The notes under the pieces: generated by a model | The model's database searches: none | What the model saw: only the letters and a program-made list of their open reading frames with translations | Told to the model about the DNA's origin: nothing | Assembly (NCBI GenBank): GCA_003491845.1 | Contig: DNBN01000222.1 | Span: 1,784 to 10,731 of the forward strand | Source: Porticoccaceae bacterium | GTDB taxonomy: Bacteria > Pseudomonadota > Gammaproteobacteria > Pseudomonadales > Porticoccaceae | Direction: 5' to 3' | DNA length: 8,948 nt | Translations under genes and position numbers: made by a program | Shown: positions 1 through 5,926 of the stretch, one piece after another | Position numbering within the stretch: the stretch's first letter is position 1 | Layout of the letters: the number at the start of each line of letters is the position of its first letter

Positions 1-71
1 ATTTGTATTGCTTAGCGTAGCTTAACCTTGAGCATGATTAGCCTTGGCTGCACACATTAAAATGATAAAAA

Positions 72-76
72 AAGGA
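72..76 (+). promoter_or_regulatory. Ribosome binding site deciding the first SDR start
   Basis: AAGGA ends 9 nt before the ATG at 86. Neither the in-frame TTG at 44 nor the ATG at 62 has a comparable purine-rich motif at the right distance, so this site favours the 324-residue protein. Confidence 0.6.
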
Positions 77-85
77 ATACAGAGA

Positions 86-1060
86 ATGATTTCAACACAG
101 CAACAACCCATAAATTCTGGCTTTAGTGCTAAAACTGAGCCTTCAGAAGTACTTGATGGGGTGGATCTCAGTGGTAAAACTGCGGTGGTTAGCGGAGGCT
201 ACTCCGGCATTGGTTTTGAAACAGTAAAAGGTTTAAAAGCCTGTGGAGCAAGGGTTCTAGTTCCAGCAAGACGCGTTGATGTGGCACACAAAGTGTTGGA
301 GGGGCTAGTGGACCCAGGCGATGTAGTGGCGCTTGACTTGGCTGATATTAATTCGGTGAATGACTGCGCAGTAACCATCAACGCTATGGTTAGTTCAATT
401 GATATTCTGATTAATAATGCAGGTGTTATGGCATGCCCAGAAACCTTTGTTGGGCGGCAATGGGAGCTACAGTTCGCCGCAAATCATCTAGGTCACTTTG
501 CTCTAACGATGGGATTACTGCCTTTATTAAAAGCCTCTGGCGATGCTAGAGTGGTTGTACTGTCCTCAACAGCCCATAAAATATCATCTATTCGCTGGGA
601 TGATATTCACTTTGGTGCTGACTATGATAAGTGGCAGGCCTACGGCCAGTCGAAAACTGCCAATAGTTTGTTTGTAGTTGCTTTTGATGCGCAGATGAAG
701 AGTCAGGGAGTTAGAGCATTTGCTGTTCATCCTGGCGGTATAATGACGCCACTACAGCGTCATCTTGATGTAGAGGAGATGGTTGCTCTTGGCTGGCTTA
801 ATGACAACGGAAAGCCCTCAGAGATGGCTGCAACCATGTTTAAGACGCCGGCCCAAGGTGCGACCACAACACTGTGGGCAGCAACTAATTCGAAGCTTGA
901 TGGAATAGGCGGTGTTTACTGTGAGAATTGTGACATTGCAGCCATACAACAAGATGGTGTCAGTTCCCGCTATATCGGTGTTGCTCCTTGGGCAGTGGAT
1001 ACGGTTGAGGCAGAAAAGCTATGGGTTCTCAGTAAAGATCTGGTGACGCAAGCGATTTAA
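86..1060 (+). CDS. SDR family NAD(P)-dependent oxidoreductase (retinol-dehydrogenase-like)
   Basis: Cytoplasmic short-chain dehydrogenase/reductase, 324 aa from the ATG at 86. The Rossmann glycine motif is SGGYSGIG (residues 36-43), a variant of TGxxxGIG. NNAG is at 110-113, the structural Asn lies in NHLGHF (N134), the catalytic Ser is in VVLSSTAHK (about 160-161), and the YxxxK pair is Y186/K190 in YGQSK. The arginines after the second strand (PARR, 60-63) suggest NADP(H) preference, which is inference. The NHLGHF, AYGQSK and HPGGIMTPL pattern and the C-terminal GGVYCENC segment resemble the retinol dehydrogenase/WW-domain oxidoreductase-like branch, whose bacterial members rarely have a known substrate. 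The reading frame is open further upstream from a TTG at 44 and an ATG at 62. The ATG at 86 is chosen because an AAGGA lies 9 nt before it and the extra 14 residues are not SDR-like. The gene stands alone on its strand, and the substrate cannot be told from sequence. Confidence 0.93.
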   Translation: MISTQQQPINSGFSAKTEPSEVLDGVDLSGKTAVVSGGYSGIGFETVKGLKACGARVLVPARRVDVAHKVLEGLVDPGDVVALDLADINSVNDCAVTINAMVSSIDILINNAGVMACPETFVGRQWELQFAANHLGHFALTMGLLPLLKASGDARVVVLSSTAHKISSIRWDDIHFGADYDKWQAYGQSKTANSLFVVAFDAQMKSQGVRAFAVHPGGIMTPLQRHLDVEEMVALGWLNDNGKPSEMAATMFKTPAQGATTTLWAATNSKLDGIGGVYCENCDIAAIQQDGVSSRYIGVAPWAVDTVEAEKLWVLSKDLVTQAI

Positions 1061-1081
1061 CTGTGGTTGCCGAATTACAGT

Positions 1082-2103
1082 TTGTGATGGTTTAGTCAAT
1101 TTATTAATAATCTTGCTCACGAGGGTCGCTAGAGCCCAAGTGATTGGTGGGAAAATTATATAGGCCGTCAGTTGTGCGATGGAGGTTAAGTTAAAGGGCT
1201 ATCCCGAGATAGATTCCAAATATGTACGAGGGCTGATTATTGCTTGTAGCTCTACGAACTGTCTGGGAACTAATGGCTCGCTAGCAGTGAACTTTAAGTC
1301 TGCACTTCTCAATTGATGATTGATACTGACAAGTGCAGCAGTTTTCTCTTTGATTATGGATTGATGTAACCCCCAAGTGGCGGCAAATACAGTTTAAAAA
1401 AGAGTGAACAGTGTACTGCAAAATCAAGGTATGACCATGGCTATATTAAATTTACCACCGAGAAATAGCAATGGATACATGAGCTGGATGGGCATTAAGA
1501 CCATTGCAGGAATTAAAGCAAGATTTCCCATCGGGGTCAGTTTATGGAGATGGATGTGGTCTATTTTCAAATTGTTGGCACCTAACTTGGCGTAGTTATG
1601 AGCATTTTTAATTAGCGCCCAAATTACCGAAAACAGCATGATCCAGATAAGCAGAGTTCCTGCAATGTTGGCCATACTCCGAGGCCAACCGATTACCGAA
1701 ATATCAATCGTTGTCTCAATCATCAGCGTATGCGCTATTCCAAACAGGCAGCCAAACCAATAAAAATTATGTTCTCTCTTGCTGATGTCGACTCAAGGGA
1801 GGATACAAACTCAGACATTTAATCAACACTGATCTTTATGCTCGGAGATAGTTTTTCAATTAACTTAGCATATCTGTCTAAAACGTAGGTTCCCATGCAG
1901 ATCGGATGAGTTACTCCAGTGGAAAAAAACAAGGCACTACCGAGATTCAATAGATACCTTGGGGTTGGCTGAAGTACCAGTTCAAACGGAATGTCGTAGA
2001 GCTAAAAGAAAACTGTAACCAAGGTCAACCACATAACTACTGCTGTGAGCGACAAGTTAAGCGGGCTGCGCTTGGCCAATGTGACAAACCAATACTTGCG
2101 CAT
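1082..2103 (-). pseudogene. Decayed multi-spanning inner-membrane protein gene
   Basis: Read on the minus strand from an ATG at 2103 (AAGG about 6 nt upstream), this stretch gives about 340 codons of coherent membrane protein. It is broken by stops TAG 2002-2004, TAA 1819-1821, TGA 1424-1426, TAA 1394-1396 and TAG 1199-1201. One frameshift lies between about 1792 and 1738; the change of phase equals loss of one base, and a run of five T (1762-1766) is a plausible place. Hydrophobic segments appear in order: LSLTAVVMWLTLVTVFF, YLLNLGSALFF, YWFGCLFGIAHTLM, IAGTLLIWIMLFSVIWALI, LALIPAMVLMPIQL, CSTLFTLF*TVFAATWGLHQ, then a soluble stretch, then LTAYIIFPPITWALATLV. The longest surviving open piece is 1427-1792. 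The frame runs on into the SDR gene without a clear stop, so the 3' end is approximate. From memory it resembles an uncharacterised gammaproteobacterial family of about 340 aa with a C-terminal WPFD-like motif; here the Trp position is the TAG at 1199 (TGG to TAG). It follows the hydrolase gene on the same strand. Function unknown. Confidence 0.72.
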
Positions 2104-2206
2104 ATATCGCCTTGTGATGCTTGTTATTCTAGATAATAAGGTTTGTATTCTCTTCCAAAAACAAGACGTCTGGATGAGTATTAATAGTTTAGATTCAGCA
2201 TTTGGC

Positions 2207-3166
2207 TTAGTTCAATTTCCTGTAGAGAAAGCTATTAATAATTTCCGCAACGGCTTCAGTCGATGAGGGTGACATCAGATCCCCAGCTAATATGTGATAA
2301 TTTGGATCTTCAGTGTCATTGAATTCGACAAGCTCTTTCTCGTCAGATCCAAAGCGAGGAAACGTTGCCTTAATAGCAGCTGGATGTATAGTTTGGTCTC
2401 TACTGGAATAGATCATGAGTGTCGGTATTTTTATTTGGCTAAGTTCACTATCATCCACCAGTTTAACCAGTCCCATCACGGGTAAGAGGGAACTGGTGGC
2501 GTAGTGGTTCGCCCAATATTTTTCATGCAGTGGATTGTCCGACGTCCAGCTCCGAGTTTTGCCGACAACTACCTGCGTCAGTTGTTTCCCCCAAGGCCAG
2601 AGTAATATATCTGTATTAGCGCTTGCTGAGTAGTAATTGGGAGATATGAGTACCAGTGCTGCAATATCAGAATTGTCCTTTTGCAACGCCAGCCAAGTCG
2701 CTAGTGTGGAACCGGTGGAATTGCCAATCAATACAACCTTTTCGCCGAGTCGTCGGCCAATTTCCAGTGCTTCATTAGCATCATTCGCCCAGTCATTCAC
2801 ACTTCCATCAATCATCCCAGCACCACCGCGTCCGTGACCCGTTAAGCGGGTATAAAATAGGTTAGCTTTAAGTGATTTAGCAACAATGTCTGCCAGCGGA
2901 GATAGTTCTTGACGAGTCGCAGAAAAGCCATGAATAGACACTATGGAAATGGTTGTTTTCTTTTTCGATATTGCAGACCAGAAAATCTTTTTTTCTGTCC
3001 CCTCTACGATGTCATCAACTTGTGATTCTATGTTAGCAAGATACCGATCTAAATTTTTTGGTAGGACAAGTTTCTCAAGTATTATCTGGGTATTAACTAC
3101 AGGTCCTAATAAACCCACTATGACCATTGCTATAAAAACTAGACCTGCCAGATGGGTTTTCTTCAT
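2207..3166 (-). CDS. Membrane-anchored alpha/beta hydrolase (serine esterase/lipase-like)
   Basis: 319-aa alpha/beta-hydrolase-fold protein of the lysophospholipase/S33-like type. Residues 6-24 form one hydrophobic helix after a KK start. No clear AxA cleavage site follows, so it is probably an uncleaved anchor with the enzyme in the periplasm (inference). The oxyanion-side motif is IHGFSATR (78-85), followed by TRLTGHGRGG (106-115). The nucleophile elbow is GNSTG with Ser150, the acid is Asp257 in SSRDQTIHP, and the catalytic His is His291 in PNYHIL, so the triad is complete and in the usual order. Likely substrates are carboxylic esters or acylglycerols, but this cannot be settled from sequence. 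The start lies two bases after the phosphotransferase stop, so the two genes are almost certainly co-transcribed and perhaps translationally coupled. The best Shine-Dalgarno-like sequence (GAGGG) is rather far, about 13 nt upstream. Confidence 0.92.
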   Translation of the reverse strand: MKKTHLAGLVFIAMVIVGLLGPVVNTQIILEKLVLPKNLDRYLANIESQVDDIVEGTEKKIFWSAISKKKTTISIVSIHGFSATRQELSPLADIVAKSLKANLFYTRLTGHGRGGAGMIDGSVNDWANDANEALEIGRRLGEKVVLIGNSTGSTLATWLALQKDNSDIAALVLISPNYYSASANTDILLWPWGKQLTQVVVGKTRSWTSDNPLHEKYWANHYATSSLLPVMGLVKLVDDSELSQIKIPTLMIYSSRDQTIHPAAIKATFPRFGSDEKELVEFNDTEDPNYHILAGDLMSPSSTEAVAEIINSFLYRKLN

Positions 3167-3168
3167 AA

Positions 3169-4209
3169 CTAGGTGTTTCCCTCGACACTATCTAATCCCA
3201 TCACTGCTAGGGGCTGAACCATAGCCTGATAACCTAGCGCAGCACTGCTGGACGCATTACCATCAGCACCGCGCTTGGCAACACCTTGGGTGATCGCGGC
3301 AAGTCTGAAGCAGCTAAAGGCGAGATAAAAATTCCAGTTTTGTATTCCATCAATACCCATACGCTTGCAGTAGTTAGTGACATACTGCTCTTCTGATGGG
3401 ATCCCCAGTGCTTGTGAATCTATTCCCCCAAGACCTGACATTACATTTTTGATGTCACGATAGGGCAGTCGAAGCCCCATGCATTGATAGGCCAGATCTG
3501 CATAGGGATGCCCCAGTGTAGAAAGCTCCCAATCTAAAACAGCAACAATTTTTTGGTCGTTTTTGTCAAACATAAGGTTGTCTAGACGATAGTCGCCATG
3601 AACCAAAGCGACTTTGCCATCATCGGCTGGTATGTTAGCTTCTAACCAGTCTATTAGTGTGTTCATTTCAGGAATCACAACTAACTCAGACGCCTTGTAT
3701 TGACTTGACCAACGAGTAAATTGTCGTTCGTAGTAGTTACCTGGCCGTCCGTAATCTCCTAGACCAACTTTTTCAACATCAACGGAGTGTATTGCTGCAA
3801 GAACACGGTTCATTTCATCGTACATATGACCACGATGATAATTATCCGACGCTTCATCGAGCTTTGCGGCCCAATGAACATTACCATCACAATACTCCAT
3901 TAGATAAAACATTGAACCTAACACTGAGCTGTCTTCACACAGATGGTGAGCTTTAGCCACTGGGACATCAGTATCAGCCAGGGAACTTATGACTTTGTAT
4001 TCACGATCAACCGCATGGGCAGACTTCAGAAGTTTTCCTGGTGGTTGTCGTCTTAAGACATAGTCGCCAGAAGCTGATTCTATTTTAAAGGTTGGATTAG
4101 ACTGACCTCCAGGGAACTTTGTCGCCTTTAATGGTCCTCTGAAATCTTTCATCTCAGTGCTTAGATAATCTGCTAATGTCTTTTCGTTAATACTGTCAAC
4201 TGCTGACAT
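3169..4209 (-). CDS. APH/ACAD10-11-type phosphotransferase family protein
   Basis: 346-aa member of the aminoglycoside-phosphotransferase-like kinase fold (PF01636), of the type related to the N-terminal domain of eukaryotic ACAD10/ACAD11. The glycine-rich loop is GGQSNPTF (34-41). The ATP-binding strand is YVLRRQPPGK (50-59), with K62 in LLKSAHAVDREY. The catalytic-loop motif is HGDYRLDN (204-211) with Asp206 as expected base, and the metal-binding motif is DWE (226-228) in VLDWELSTLGHPYADLAY. All key residues are present. Bacterial relatives often sit beside acyl-CoA dehydrogenases and are thought to phosphorylate hydroxylated acyl-CoA or similar intermediates; antibiotic resistance is not implied. 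The frame can be extended to a GTG at 4269, but the ATG at 4209 has GGAG 5 nt upstream and gives the usual family length. It is first in a minus-strand pair with the hydrolase and diverges from the GST gene across a palindrome. Confidence 0.93.
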   Translation of the reverse strand: MSAVDSINEKTLADYLSTEMKDFRGPLKATKFPGGQSNPTFKIESASGDYVLRRQPPGKLLKSAHAVDREYKVISSLADTDVPVAKAHHLCEDSSVLGSMFYLMEYCDGNVHWAAKLDEASDNYHRGHMYDEMNRVLAAIHSVDVEKVGLGDYGRPGNYYERQFTRWSSQYKASELVVIPEMNTLIDWLEANIPADDGKVALVHGDYRLDNLMFDKNDQKIVAVLDWELSTLGHPYADLAYQCMGLRLPYRDIKNVMSGLGGIDSQALGIPSEEQYVTNYCKRMGIDGIQNWNFYLAFSCFRLAAITQGVAKRGADGNASSSAALGYQAMVQPLAVMGLDSVEGNT

Positions 4210-4214
4210 GAGTG

Positions 4215-4218
4215 CTCC
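4215..4218 (-). promoter_or_regulatory. Ribosome binding site deciding the phosphotransferase start
   Basis: GGAG on the minus strand lies 5 nt before the ATG at 4209. It supports the 346-residue protein over the 366-residue form that would begin at a GTG (4269). Confidence 0.65.
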
Positions 4219-4325
4219 ATTATAATAATCTGTGTTTAGTTTGTTGTCCTTGGCTCTGCTAATCGGCACCTGACTACCCTCAAAAGCAAAACATGTAGCT
4301 TAGTTAGGATCTGCAAAAGTCCCTT

Positions 4326-4368
4326 TAGCCTAACATAATGACAGTAACAGTGTCATTATGTTAGGCTA
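4326..4368. repeat. Perfect 18-bp inverted repeat between divergent genes (candidate operator)
   Basis: The arm TAGCCTAACATAATGACA (4326-4343) is repeated exactly as its reverse complement at 4351-4368, with the spacer GTAACAG (4344-4350). The centre is 94 nt from the GST start codon and 138 nt from the phosphotransferase start codon. There is no T-run after either arm and both neighbours start rather than end here, so an intrinsic terminator is unlikely. The inner part is TGACA-N7-TGTCA, the symmetrical shape expected for a dimeric repressor site. Each arm also holds CATAAT, a near match to a -10 box. An operator for a TetR- or similar-type regulator is the preferred reading; a short palindromic repeat element is the alternative. 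Confidence 0.6.
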
Positions 4369-4383
4369 CTCCAGGCCCTATCA

Positions 4384-4389
4384 TACAAT
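4384..4389 (+). promoter_or_regulatory. Possible -10 hexamer for the GST gene
   Basis: TACAAT differs from TATAAT at one position and lies 15 bp right of the palindrome, 52 nt before the GST start codon. The region 17 bp upstream (TTAGGC, inside the right arm) is a poor -35 match. If real, a protein bound at the palindrome would cover the promoter. Confidence 0.25.
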
Positions 4390-4428
4390 GTTTAGGATTG
4401 AGTTAAGAACCCAATTTGAAAATTATCT

Positions 4429-4432
4429 AAGG
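4429..4432 (+). promoter_or_regulatory. Ribosome binding site for the TTG start of the GST gene
   Basis: AAGG lies 8 nt before the TTG at 4441. An in-frame stop at 4417-4419 rules out any earlier start, and the next in-frame ATG would delete the whole thioredoxin-like domain, so this site supports the TTG. Confidence 0.6.
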
Positions 4433-4440
4433 TTAAAAAT

Positions 4441-5565
4441 TTGTCAACTTATACACTTTATGGTGTCCCGCATTCTCTTTATACTGGACGAGCAAGATCC
4501 TACTTGATTAAAAATGGTGTCCTGTTTCAAGAGGTCTCCTGTGGTCATGAGAGTTTTAAGGCCGATATAGTCCCTAAAGCAAAATTAGCAACTATTCCTG
4601 TGTTACTAACCCCTCAGCAAGAAGTGATTCGTGATGGCGCAGCGATAATTGAGTATTTTGAATCACGTAATGGTCGACGCTTTAATCCTAAAACGCCAAA
4701 ACATAGATTGATAAGTACCTTATTTGACGTTGTTGGTGCGGAGGGATTGCTTAGGCCGGCAATGCACTATCGATGGAATTTTCCTGATGAAAATGTAGAA
4801 TTCCTTAATTATCATTTTTTAAATGCACAACCTCAGGGGCCCCATCGTCAAGCGAAAACTGACCATATGATGAATAAAATGAGGTTTGCCGCACGTATGT
4901 TTGGTATGTCTGATACAAATCATGCGCTTGTGGAAGGGCTCTATATAGAGTTTTTAAGAGCTTTAGATGAACACCTATCTACAGTTCCTTATCTGTTAGG
5001 CGGAAGGCCTTGCATTGGCGATTTTGGTCTATTGGCACCACTTTTTGCACACCTCGGAAGAGACCCTAAACCCCTGGCCATAATGCAGAGAGAGGCCATT
5101 CATGTATATCGCTGGGTTGAAAGAATGAACAGTGCGCAGCAAGACGCTCCAGAATTTTTTGAAACAGCAGAGACCTACTTCGATAATGATTGGGTCCCGG
5201 ATACCTTAGTGAAGGTGTTGCGAATTATCAGCGAGGACTTTGTGCCTGAAACTGCTGCTGCCGCAGCGGCAATAAATCAATGGCTAGGTGAAAATAATCC
5301 TGTACCAGGAACCGGTGCGGCTCGTTATTTAGGTAAAAATGATAGTTCGGCAAGCTTCGTACTGCGCGGGGAAAACATCACGGCAGGTGCCCAACCGTAT
5401 CGATTTTATCTGTTGCAGAGATTACAGGATTTTTATACTGAGTTAAGTGTAGAGAATAAATGTGCGAGTGATAAATTGTTTTTAAGCTGTGGGTTGGAGA
5501 GCCTTTTTACTCTCAAATTAGAACGACGTTTAGCGCAACGAGATAACCTTGAGGTTTGGCTATAA
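4441..5565 (+). CDS. Glutathione S-transferase family protein, long form with C-terminal extension
   Basis: 374-aa protein beginning at a TTG codon. Residues 3-76 form a thioredoxin-like GST N-domain: YTLYGVPHSLYTGRARSYL (4-22) carries the first strand and helix, TIPVLL (51-56) has the cis-proline Pro53, and RDGAAIIEYFE (64-74) is the usual glutathione-contact turn, with DG where DS/ES is more common. Residues about 88-235 are the helical C-domain, with the buried-core motif YLLGGRPCIGDFGLLAP (184-200; Asp194). Ordinary GSTs stop near 200-230 residues. Here about 120 more residues follow, with recognisable stretches such as GTGAARYLG and FVLRGENI, and QPYRFYLLQRLQDFY. I recall this long architecture in other gammaproteobacterial GST-like proteins, but with no known substrate. 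It may conjugate or reduce hydrophobic electrophiles using glutathione in the cytoplasm. It diverges from the phosphotransferase gene across a perfect palindrome and is probably monocistronic. Confidence 0.9.
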   Translation: MSTYTLYGVPHSLYTGRARSYLIKNGVLFQEVSCGHESFKADIVPKAKLATIPVLLTPQQEVIRDGAAIIEYFESRNGRRFNPKTPKHRLISTLFDVVGAEGLLRPAMHYRWNFPDENVEFLNYHFLNAQPQGPHRQAKTDHMMNKMRFAARMFGMSDTNHALVEGLYIEFLRALDEHLSTVPYLLGGRPCIGDFGLLAPLFAHLGRDPKPLAIMQREAIHVYRWVERMNSAQQDAPEFFETAETYFDNDWVPDTLVKVLRIISEDFVPETAAAAAAINQWLGENNPVPGTGAARYLGKNDSSASFVLRGENITAGAQPYRFYLLQRLQDFYTELSVENKCASDKLFLSCGLESLFTLKLERRLAQRDNLEVWL

Positions 5566-5926
5566 AACCACTTAGGACGTAGTCTGAGTGCAAAAACAAG
5601 CAATATAAGACTTACTATGCCTACCTGCTTTGGTAATCTTAGCGCTAGTGCCGATAAATCTAGGTTTAGCTAGCCTATGCATGAATGTTTTAAGTGCTGG
5701 GAAGATTTGTTTAAATGGCTAAATTGCATGTGAATTAAGGACTATTTGTATCGATCAGTCACTTTTGAAGAACTTATTTTTCACCTTATATGATAAACCA
5801 ATGGCAGTAGCTTGTGTTTTTCAGTTTAGCTTCACCAGTAAAACCAGATGCTCTCAACCTAGTTGCAGTCTAAATGATATCATGCTTGTTTTCACGTCTT
5901 TCGGCTTATTAATACGAGAACCTATA
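5566..5926. other. Intergenic leader between the GST and peptidase genes
   Basis: A 361-nt stretch with no supported gene. The peptidase frame is open back to a TTG at 5765, but the encoded 54 residues show no family resemblance and precede a good signal peptide. No strong hairpin follows the GST stop; only a weak 6-bp imperfect stem (about 5570-5590) without a T-run is seen. One candidate promoter is listed separately. I see no riboswitch or small RNA I could name. Confidence 0.5.
5765..5794 (+). promoter_or_regulatory. Candidate sigma-70 promoter of the peptidase gene
   Basis: TTGAAG (5765-5770) and TATGAT (5789-5794) are separated by 18 bp. They match the -35 consensus at four and the -10 consensus at five of six positions. 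Transcription would begin near 5800 and leave a 5' leader of about 125 nt before the GTG at 5927. Found by eye only in AT-rich DNA, so the false-positive risk is high. Confidence 0.3.

Noticed and set aside
44..85. Longer N-terminus of the first SDR from TTG 44 or ATG 62
   Set aside because: The added residues are lysine-rich and not SDR-like, and the only good Shine-Dalgarno motif points to the ATG at 86.
1404..1595. Plus-strand 63-codon ORF in the gene-poor stretch
   Set aside because: It lies antisense to the better-supported minus-strand membrane-protein pseudogene, has no convincing ribosome site and no recognisable motif.
2045..2266. Plus-strand 73-codon ORF overlapping the hydrolase 3' end
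   Set aside because: It overlaps the intact hydrolase gene and the 5' end of the pseudogene on the opposite strand and shows no protein-like features.
3169..4209. Aminoglycoside resistance gene
   Set aside because: The HGDYRLDN and DWELSTLGHPYADLAY pattern and GGQSNPTF loop are those of the ACAD10/11-type phosphotransferases, not of resistance APH enzymes.
4210..4269. GTG start at 4269 for the phosphotransferase
   Set aside because: The ATG at 4209 has GGAG at ideal spacing and gives the usual family length; the extra 20 residues look non-conserved.
4326..4368. Palindrome as an intrinsic terminator
   Set aside because: It lies between two gene starts, has AT-rich arms and no T-run on either side.
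5639..5677. Short palindromes (TAGCGCTA, TAGG...CCTA) in the GST-peptidase gap
   Set aside because: Arms are only 4-8 nt and expected by chance in sequence of this length; no link to a start or end of a gene.
5724..5752. TTGCAT-N17-TGTATC as the peptidase promoter
   Set aside because: The -10 matches only three of six consensus positions; the pair at 5765-5794 is better.
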